From positions 1 to 5,515 of the forward strand of contig JAOZTW010000379.1 of the NCBI GenBank assembly GCA_029938985.1: a stretch of 5,515 bases of DNA. The letters are read 5' to 3'. Shown here piece by piece: positions 1 through 5,515 of the stretch. This DNA comes from Bacteroidales bacterium (GTDB lineage Bacteria; Bacteroidota; Bacteroidia; Bacteroidales; JAOZQN01). A program made the position numbers and the translations under genes. Within the stretch, counting starts at the first letter, position 1, and every line of letters starts with the position of its first letter. The notes beneath the pieces were generated by a model. That model was given only the letters and a program-made list of their open reading frames with translations. It did no database searches and was not told where the DNA came from.

Positions 1-213
1 AATAACAGAGCTTTAAGAAAAACGACTAACTAACTATGTTAGTAATGAAGTTTAAGAAAAAGAGACCAAGTAACTATGTTAGTAACGAAGCTTAAGAAAA
101 AAAACCAAGTAACTATGTTAATAACAGAGCTTTAAGAAAAACGACTAACTAACTATGTTAGTAATGAAGTTTAATAAAAAGAAAAATGGTAACTATGTTG
201 GTAACTATGTTAT
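1..213. repeat. Degenerate ~40-bp tandem repeat array with 119-bp higher-order period
   Basis: The 10-mer TAACTATGTT starts at 31, 71, 110, 150, 190 and 202, giving spacings of 40, 39, 40, 40 and 12 bp. Each full unit reads roughly TAACTATGTT, then AGTAAYGAAG, a TTTAAGAAAAA-like stretch and a variable end (GACCAAG or CGACTAAC). Bases 1-55 recur without mismatch at 120-174, so three units form a 119-bp higher-order repeat. The array decays at its right end: the unit at 190 is only 12 bp long and the one at 202 diverges after 11 bases. It continues beyond the left edge. Each unit holds a small inverted repeat (TAAC-TAT-GTTA), extended to six-base arms at 29-43. Several units contain an ATG followed by a very short frame (for example 36-95, 19 codons, and 155-223, 22 codons). 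Stops interrupt every longer frame, so I treat it as non-coding. Function is unknown. Confidence 0.93.
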
Positions 214-266
214 TTATTTCTGAAAAAATATTAAAATTTTCCAAAACAATTCAATTTCAATTAAAT

Positions 267-298
267 TTTGAATAAATTCAATTGAATTTCTACTTATT
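267..298 (+). promoter_or_regulatory. Candidate Bacteroidota-type promoter for the RND pump gene
   Basis: TTTG at 267-270 matches the -33 element of Bacteroidota primary sigma-factor promoters. After a 20-bp spacer, TACTTATT at 291-298 matches the -7 consensus TAnnTTTG at four of its six defined positions. Transcription would begin near 303-305, about 10 bases before the GTG at 315, leaving almost no leader. The -7 match is imperfect and the region is nearly all A/T, so chance matches are likely. The promoter could instead lie upstream of the window if the pump gene is distal in an operon. Confidence 0.35.
274..289. promoter_or_regulatory. Perfect 16-bp palindrome, possible operator
   Basis: AAATTCAATTGAATTT is exactly self-complementary over 16 bp. 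It lies between the candidate -33 and -7 elements, where a dimeric repressor (TetR or MarR type, common controllers of efflux genes) would block transcription. A half-related copy, AATTCAATT, occurs at 248-256 and matches 275-283, 27 bp further on. No regulator gene is in the window, so the operator role is inferred. Biased A/T composition raises the chance of accidental palindromes. Confidence 0.35.
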
Positions 299-314
299 TT
301 AAAATTATATAAAA

Positions 315-3300
315 GTGAAAGAGATTAAAGAAATAGTAAGAGATTTTAAATTAACAACACTTGCATTAAATAACAAAAATACAGTTTACCTAATTCTTTT
401 TATATTAGTTATTTTCGGCATGTCATCGTATGTAACACTTCCAAAAGAATTATTTCCAGAAGTAAACTTTCCAACAGTTATGGTTCAAACCATTTATCCT
501 GGAAACTCAGCAGAAGATATGGAAAACTTGGTGAGCAAGGAATTAGAAAAAGAATTAAAATCTTTAAAAGGGATAAAGAGCTTAAAATCAACATCTGTGC
601 AAGATGTATCTATGCTATTTGTTGAATACTCGGCAAGCACAAAAATTGACGATGTTTTGCAAGACGTAAAAGATGCGGTTGATAAAGCAAGAGCCGACCT
701 TCCTGATGACTTGCCAAGCGACCCCGCTGTTATAGAAGTTGATTTTTCTGAATTTCCTATAATAAATATTAATATTTCGGGTGATTATAATCTTGATGAA
801 TTAAAAGAATATGCTGAATATTTTCAAGACGAATTTGAGGGTATTCAAGAAATTTCGAAGGTAGGAATTAAAGGATTGAGCGAAAAGGAAATTCAAATAA
901 ATGTTGATATTCATAAGATGGAATCAATGGGCGTGAGTTTTACTGCTATAGAAAATGCAATTGCTTACGAAAACATGACAATATCTGGCGGAGACATTGA
1001 AATGAACGATGCAAGACGCTCGGTTAGAATTATTGGAGAATTTCAAACAATAGACGAAATAAGAGATATTGTAGTTAAAAATGACGACCAAAGTATAGTT
1101 TATCTAAAAGATGTAGCAGAGGTTGTTAACACTTATGCTGATGCAGAAAGTTATGCAAGGTTAAACAAAAATCCAGTTGTATCATTACAAGTTATAAAAA
1201 AAAGTGGTGAAAATTTAATAAATGCAACTGATAACATATATAAGGCGATTGAACTGGCAAGAGAGATAAAAGCAATTCCTGCCGACCTAACTATAACAAT
1301 CACAAACGACCAATCTGAGCAAGTTAGAGCACAACTTTCAAACCTTGAAAACAGTATGGTAATCGCTATTATATTTGTAGTTAGTGTTTTATTTTTCTTC
1401 CTTGGCTTACGAAATGCTTCTTTGGTCGGTTTTGCAATACCTATTTCAATGTTGCTTTCTTTTGTTATTCTAAGTGCAATGGGAACTACAATAAATATGA
1501 TTATTTTGTTTGGTTTAATTCTCGCACTTGGTATGCTTGTGGACAACGCCTTGGTGGTAGTTGAAAACATTTATAGATTTGTGGATAATGGTTATTCAAT
1601 ACAACAAGCGGCCAAACAGGCAACAGGAGAGATTGCAATTCCAATTATTGCTTCTACACTAACAACACTTGCGGCGTTTTTCCCTCTTATATTTTGGAAT
1701 TCTCTTATGGGAGAGTTTATGAAATACTTACCAATAACTTTGATTATTGTACTTAGCTCTTCACTATTTGCAGCATTGGTTATTACACCTGTTTTAGCTA
1801 CAAAACTTGTAAAAGCAAAAAAAGAAGAAAAACCGATTAACAAACGTAAATTAACTATAATATCACTTGGTATTATTGCTTTTTCTGTGATTTTTTATGT
1901 TACAAAAAAATATTCTTTTGCAAATATATTAATGTTTTCGGGAGTACTAACTCTTTTATATACATTTGTTTTAGCAAATCTTGCAAATTGGTTTCAAAAT
2001 GTATTTTTGGTTTGGTTAGAAAATATTTATGTGAAATTTATTAGCTTCTCACTTAAAGGAATAAAACCATATTTATTTCTTGTTGCTACTATTTTTATGC
2101 TTTTTGCAACAATATTTGTTTTCTTTGGAGTAAGGCAACCAGATGTAAGCATGTTTCCTGCCAACGAACCAGAATATATTAATATAATTGCTGAATTTCC
2201 TGTTGGAATAGACCTTGAAACAACAGATTCTTTAATGAAAATTGTAGAAACAGATCTTTACGAGCAATTAGAACCAAATGAAAAGAACATTGAATCGGTT
2301 CTTACTACTGTGGGTAAAGGTGCTTCTCGTGAAAACGAAACTACAATTGGTAACAACGCAAATAGAGCTATAATTACCATCAAATTTATTGATTTTCAAG
2401 ATAGAGAAAATTTGAATACATCTGCGTTGATGAAAAATTTATCAAGTCATTTTAATAAAAGATATTCTGGAATTAGCTTTTTTGTAGAAAAAAACAAAAT
2501 GGGACCACCAGCAGGAAGTCCTATTAATTTAGAAATTTCGGGTAAAGAAATGCCTACATTAATTGCCTTGAGCGATAGTATAATTTCAAAAATTGAAAAC
2601 TCTGGAATAGATGGTATTGAAGAATTAAAAATTGATATTGAAATTGGTAAACCCGAATTATTGATTACAATAGACAGGGAAAAATCAAGACGTTTTGGAC
2701 TTTCAACTGGGCAAATAGCAACAAGTATAAGAACAGCTATTTTTGGGAAAGAAATCTCTTCTTTCAAGGTCGGCGAAGACGAATATCCTATTCAACTACG
2801 ATTTGCTCAAAAATATAGATACAATTTGTCAAGTATATTAAATCAAAAAATGATTTTCAGAAACCCAAAAGGACAAATGCTTGAGGTACCAATTTCCGCT
2901 GTTGCCGACATTAAGTTCTCAAGTAGTTATGGAGCAATTAAACGAACAGACCAGGAACGAACTGTAACGGTTTTTTCAAATGTTATTGAAGGTTATAATG
3001 CCAATAAAATAAACCAATTGGTTCAAGCTGAAATTGCGAATTTTAATTTTCCTGATGGATATGGAGTTGACTTTACAGGAGAACAGGAAGAAATGAAAGA
3101 ATCAATGGCATTTCTTACTACTGCTCTGGTAATTGCAATAGCACTTATTTTGATAATTCTGGTAACACAATTTAATTCAATATTTAAACCACTGATTATT
3201 TTAGCAAGTGTTCTATTCAGTACAATTGGTGTGTTTGGAGGAATTGCAGCTTTTGATATGGATTTTATTGTGATTATGACAGGTATTGGTATTATTTCGC

Positions 3301-3734
3301 TTGCAGGTGTGGTGGTTAACAATGCAATTGTACTTATTGATTATATTGACTTTCTTAAATCAAACAGAAAAAAAGAACTTGGACTTGAACAAGAAGATAA
3401 TTTATCTACCGAGGAAATAGTAAACTGCATTGTAAAAGCTGGACAAACAAGACTTCGCCCAGTTTTGCTAACCGCTATAACTACAATTTTGGGACTTGTG
3501 CCAATGGCTATAGGTTTAAATATCAATTTTGCTACTCTGTTGAGTGAATTTAATCCACAAATATTTTTTGGTGGAGAAAACGCTTCTTTTTGGGGACCAA
3601 TGGCATCAACAGTTATTTTTGGATTAACTTTTGGAACATTCCTTACATTGGTTATTGTGCCAACGATGTACTTGATTGGTAATAAAATAAAACTGTATTT
3701 TGTAAATAAAAAACAATTAAGAATTAGGAATTAA
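315..3734 (+). CDS. RND-superfamily inner-membrane efflux transporter (AcrB/MdtB-like)
   Basis: This is a proton-driven pump subunit expected to work as a trimer in the inner membrane with a periplasmic adaptor and a TolC-like channel, neither of which is encoded here. The order is typical: TM1 at about residues 23-40, first porter domain at 43-335, TM2-TM6 at about 346-495, TM7 at 585-606, second porter domain at 607-925 and TM8-TM12 at 933-1121. The TM4 proton-relay motif reads LVDNALVVVEN, with Asp410 at the AcrB Asp407 position and Asn411 replacing Asp408. In TM10, VVVNNAIVLIDY puts Asn1002 at the AcrB Lys940 position. An extra hydrophobic pair (about 513-530 and 536-556) lies between TM6 and TM7, which helps explain 1139 residues against about 1050 in AcrB. 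The start is GTG: an in-frame stop lies at 300-302 and no ATG falls between. No Shine-Dalgarno is visible. The gene is intact; its substrate cannot be predicted. Confidence 0.95.
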   Translation: MKEIKEIVRDFKLTTLALNNKNTVYLILFILVIFGMSSYVTLPKELFPEVNFPTVMVQTIYPGNSAEDMENLVSKELEKELKSLKGIKSLKSTSVQDVSMLFVEYSASTKIDDVLQDVKDAVDKARADLPDDLPSDPAVIEVDFSEFPIININISGDYNLDELKEYAEYFQDEFEGIQEISKVGIKGLSEKEIQINVDIHKMESMGVSFTAIENAIAYENMTISGGDIEMNDARRSVRIIGEFQTIDEIRDIVVKNDDQSIVYLKDVAEVVNTYADAESYARLNKNPVVSLQVIKKSGENLINATDNIYKAIELAREIKAIPADLTITITNDQSEQVRAQLSNLENSMVIAIIFVVSVLFFFLGLRNASLVGFAIPISMLLSFVILSAMGTTINMIILFGLILALGMLVDNALVVVENIYRFVDNGYSIQQAAKQATGEIAIPIIASTLTTLAAFFPLIFWNSLMGEFMKYLPITLIIVLSSSLFAALVITPVLATKLVKAKKEEKPINKRKLTIISLGIIAFSVIFYVTKKYSFANILMFSGVLTLLYTFVLANLANWFQNVFLVWLENIYVKFISFSLKGIKPYLFLVATIFMLFATIFVFFGVRQPDVSMFPANEPEYINIIAEFPVGIDLETTDSLMKIVETDLYEQLEPNEKNIESVLTTVGKGASRENETTIGNNANRAIITIKFIDFQDRENLNTSALMKNLSSHFNKRYSGISFFVEKNKMGPPAGSPINLEISGKEMPTLIALSDSIISKIENSGIDGIEELKIDIEIGKPELLITIDREKSRRFGLSTGQIATSIRTAIFGKEISSFKVGEDEYPIQLRFAQKYRYNLSSILNQKMIFRNPKGQMLEVPISAVADIKFSSSYGAIKRTDQERTVTVFSNVIEGYNANKINQLVQAEIANFNFPDGYGVDFTGEQEEMKESMAFLTTALVIAIALILIILVTQFNSIFKPLIILASVLFSTIGVFGGIAAFDMDFIVIMTGIGIISLAGVVVNNAIVLIDYIDFLKSNRKKELGLEQEDNLSTEEIVNCIVKAGQTRLRPVLLTAITTILGLVPMAIGLNINFATLLSEFNPQIFFGGENASFWGPMASTVIFGLTFGTFLTLVIVPTMYLIGNKIKLYFVNKKQLRIRN

Positions 3735-3739
3735 AAATT
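3716..3739. repeat. Heptamer (ATTARRA) repeat overlapping the pump stop codon
   Basis: Three consecutive 7-bp units, ATTAAGA (3716-3722), ATTAGGA (3723-3729) and ATTAAAA (3730-3736), are followed by ATT. They encode the last residues of the pump (LRIRN) and its TAA stop at 3732-3734. From memory, short AATTAGGAATTAAAAATT-like strings are frequent between genes in Bacteroidota genomes. This may be such an intergenic element, supplying the final codons of the gene. The array is short, so simple A/T bias could also account for it. Confidence 0.5.
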
Positions 3740-3823
3740 GGTTTACACCTTAAAATACAATTATTTATAGAGTAAATTAATGGTGCTTAAAAACTTTGAC
3801 AAAGCCGAAACAGATTTCAATAA

Positions 3824-5143
3824 ATGTATAATAAAATTACACTAATAAAACCGAACATGCACAGTTCAAAATCAAAAGGAGCTATGCAGCCCTTATTTGC
3901 TGCAGCAATAGCTGCTCATACTCCCAATGATTTTGAAATTAAGTTATATGATGCTCGTATAGAAGACATACCATACAACGAACCCACCGATTTAGTTGCA
4001 ATTTCAATAGAAACATTTTGTGCCAGAAGTTCTTACGAAATAGCCAGCGAATTTAGAGAGCGTGGCGTAAAAGTAATTGCAGGAGGCTATCATCCAACTA
4101 TTTTGCCCAACGAATGTTTGCAGTATGTTGACTCAATATTAATTGGAGATTTGGAAGATGTATGGTTAGATGTTGTTTTGGATTTGAAAAATAATAGTTT
4201 AAAAAAAATTTATAAATCGGATAATCTAATTAATAAAAATCCAATAAAATTTAAACGTGATATTTTTAAAAACAAATCTTATGGTCCTATTGAACTGGTG
4301 CAATGGGGAAGAGGCTGTTGTTATAATTGTGAATTTTGTTCAATAAAATCGTTTTATAAATCGCAACATTATTGTCGCCCTGTTGAACATGTGGTTGAAG
4401 AAATTTCTAATCTAACCAAAAAGAATGTTTTTTTTGTTGATGATAATTTATTTCAAAATAAAAAGAAATTGATATTATTTTTAAATGAAATAAAGTTATT
4501 AAGAATTAAATGGATATGTCAAATTTCTATTACAATAGCACAAGACAACCAAATATTAAAATTAATGAGAGATAGTGGTTGTTTTGTCGTTCTTATAGGT
4601 ATTGAGTCGTTTAATCCTGCAAACTTAAAATTGATGAATAAACAATGGAACAACTCAAAACTTAATTTTGACGAAGCAATAACAAAAATTAAAGCTCATG
4701 GAATGCTAATATATGGTACTTTTATTTTTGGATACGACCACGATACTTTGGATTCGTTCAAATATGCTTATGATTTTGCTTTAAAGCATAATTTTTTTAT
4801 TGCCAATTTTAACCCACTTTATCCAATACCAAAAACACAATTGTATTATCGCTATGAGAAAGAAAAACGATTAAATTATGACAATTGGTGGTTGGACAAA
4901 AATTTTTATTACGGAAAGTCAATGTTTACTCCTGTTAAAATAAGCTCCGAGCAATTAGAAAACAGTTGTTATGAATTAAAATTAAAATTCAATTCATGGA
5001 AATCTATTATTAACAGGGGGGTTGGTTTGACAACATCGGGTAAAAATATAAAAAATTTGGCTTTGTTTTTTTATGCAAATTATATAAACAGAAAAGAAAT
5101 AATTGTAAAACAAGGCAAATCGTTTGGAAAGAAAAAACAGTAA
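3824..5143 (+). CDS. B12-binding-domain radical SAM protein (BchE/HpnJ-like superfamily)
   Basis: This is a cytoplasmic iron-sulfur enzyme expected to cleave S-adenosylmethionine to start radical chemistry; the substrate is unknown. Residues 1-125 resemble the Rossmann-like cobalamin-binding domain of class B radical SAM enzymes, with LIKPN at 7-11 and GGYHPTILPNE at 87-97. No DxHxxG motif is seen, which many members also lack. The 4Fe-4S motif CxxxCxxC is Cys165, Cys169 and Cys172, within GRGCCYNCEFC; Cys166 stands where homologues often have proline. Further family landmarks are CRPVEHVVEEI (184-194), FFVDDN (203-208), IGIES (258-262, the Glu likely near SAM), FGYDHDT (302-308) and YPIPKTQLY (333-341). 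The C-terminal part, ending near VKQGKSFG (428-435), also looks complete, so 439 residues is probably full length. The ATG gives the expected N-terminus, without a Shine-Dalgarno. The gene follows the pump by 89 bp on the same strand. Roles such as methylation, cyclisation or lipid modification cannot be told apart from sequence alone. Confidence 0.93.
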   Translation: MYNKITLIKPNMHSSKSKGAMQPLFAAAIAAHTPNDFEIKLYDARIEDIPYNEPTDLVAISIETFCARSSYEIASEFRERGVKVIAGGYHPTILPNECLQYVDSILIGDLEDVWLDVVLDLKNNSLKKIYKSDNLINKNPIKFKRDIFKNKSYGPIELVQWGRGCCYNCEFCSIKSFYKSQHYCRPVEHVVEEISNLTKKNVFFVDDNLFQNKKKLILFLNEIKLLRIKWICQISITIAQDNQILKLMRDSGCFVVLIGIESFNPANLKLMNKQWNNSKLNFDEAITKIKAHGMLIYGTFIFGYDHDTLDSFKYAYDFALKHNFFIANFNPLYPIPKTQLYYRYEKEKRLNYDNWWLDKNFYYGKSMFTPVKISSEQLENSCYELKLKFNSWKSIINRGVGLTTSGKNIKNLALFFYANYINRKEIIVKQGKSFGKKKQ

Positions 5144-5274
5144 CTTTTAAACTGACCTTTTCTGATTTCTAATCTTTCATGTCCTTTATCAATACTTGAA
5201 AATTGATGTTTTGCTACTAAATTTTGATGAGTATGTACACATTCTTCCAGCATTTTTTTTGATTTTCCTTTTTC
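5143..5274 (-). pseudogene. Remnant of a DDE transposase (ISAs1/IS4-like), internal fragment
   Basis: Read on the minus strand, about 44 codons encode a peptide resembling an internal part of DDE transposases. EKGKSKKMLEECV (5274-5236) recalls the KGNQKxLLEEC stretch. DKGHERLEIR (5190-5161) recalls the widely conserved DKGHGRIExR motif, here with Glu in place of the second Gly. Similarity stops at about 5143, exactly where the oppositely oriented radical SAM gene ends; beyond that the frame is only antisense of that gene. Upstream, the frame passes through a hydrophobic, unrelated stretch to a stop at about 5317. No catalytic triad, complete reading frame or terminal inverted repeats are present, so it cannot be active. 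The family name rests on remembered motifs. Confidence 0.55.
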
Positions 5275-5515
5275 CTGAAATAGATAAGTGAAAATAAACA
5301 AGTAGATTGGGCTTAGTTATTTTTTCTTTTTCACTAAACGCCATTTTTTTATTTCTAATTTCAAGTATAGAAACATCTATGTGTAAAGTATATAATGAAA
5401 ATGATTCATTTGAAAAATAAGGGCACTGGTTCAGTTAAATTCTTATTGTATAATTTTGACATTTAATTAATTACACAGTTCAAAATAATATTATTTATTT
5501 TTTGTAGAACTCATT
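5275..5515. other. A+T-rich non-coding stretch at right edge
   Basis: I see no convincing gene, RNA or terminator here. The only notable sites are T-runs at 5321-5332 and 5344-5350, a perfect 14-bp A/T palindrome at 5483-5496 that is probably chance, and the -7-like element at 5451-5458. A 51-codon minus-strand frame (5344-5189) begins here but overlaps the transposase relic in another frame and has no recognisable content. Confidence 0.6.
5451..5458 (+). promoter_or_regulatory. Possible -7 promoter element facing out of the window
   Basis: TAATTTTG matches the Bacteroidota -7 consensus TAnnTTTG at all six defined positions. The region where a -33 TTTG should lie (about 5426-5432) holds only CTGGTTC, a poor match. 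If real, it would drive a gene starting beyond position 5515, with a leader of more than 45 bases. Single matches are expected by chance in such A/T-rich DNA. Confidence 0.25.

Noticed and set aside
1..213. CRISPR array
   Set aside because: The units are contiguous with no unique spacers of constant length between conserved repeats, and the period-40 sequence is repeated throughout, so it is a plain tandem repeat.
1151..3526. Several minus-strand open frames of 61-139 codons inside the pump gene
   Set aside because: They lie wholly inside a strongly supported gene on the other strand, have low-complexity Ile/Ser/Thr-rich translations and show no known motif; they are antisense shadows.
3791..3798. 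AAACTTTG before the radical SAM gene as a -7 element
   Set aside because: It matches TAnnTTTG except for the first base, but there is no TTTG at the right distance upstream; too weak to list.
3796..3832. Perfect TTGACA (3796-3801) and TATAAT (3827-3832), resembling a sigma-70 promoter
   Set aside because: The spacing is 25 bp instead of about 17, and the TATAAT lies inside the first codons of the radical SAM gene, so it could not drive that gene; Bacteroidota also use a different consensus.
5138..5157. CAGT...ACTG inverted repeat as a terminator after the radical SAM gene
   Set aside because: Only four pairs form, there is no G/C-rich stem, and no T-run follows directly.
5189..5344. Minus-strand 51-codon frame beginning ATGGCGTTTAGT
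   Set aside because: It has an A-rich upstream stretch, but its translation is low-complexity and unrecognised and it overlaps the better supported transposase relic in a different frame.

Overview
The window is A+T-rich (roughly 30% G+C by eye) and looks like chromosomal DNA of a Bacteroidota bacterium. The RND pump has the sequence style of Bacteroidota homologues. Neither gene has a Shine-Dalgarno sequence, both being preceded by A/T-rich stretches, and there are sequences resembling the Bacteroidota -33/-7 promoter (TTTG ... TAnnTTTG). The assignment to Bacteroidota is fairly safe; a family or genus cannot be read from this window.

Layout, left to right. Positions 1-213 hold a degenerate tandem repeat with a period of about 40 bp, nested in a 119-bp higher-order period. 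Positions 214-314 are a very A+T-rich leader with a candidate promoter whose spacer is occupied by a perfect 16-bp palindrome. Positions 315-3734 encode a complete 1139-residue RND-superfamily inner-membrane efflux pump, starting at GTG. An 89-bp gap begins with the tail of a heptamer repeat that overlaps the pump's stop codon. Positions 3824-5143 encode a complete 439-residue radical SAM enzyme with an N-terminal cobalamin-binding-type domain. Immediately after it, on the opposite strand, lies a short relic of a DDE transposase (about 5143-5274). The remaining 240 bp hold no convincing gene, only a possible promoter pointing out of the right edge.

How the parts relate. The two intact genes are co-directional and could be co-transcribed, but nothing in their sequences links their functions. 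An RND pump normally needs a periplasmic adaptor and an outer-membrane channel, and neither is encoded here; the repeat array lies where an adaptor gene would often be found. Repeats and an insertion-sequence relic on both sides suggest a rearranged chromosomal neighbourhood. I see no clear evidence of a wholly new system. The points most worth checking are the higher-order repeat, the palindrome in the putative pump promoter, the extra helix pair in the pump, and the transposase relic that abuts the stop codon of the radical SAM gene.
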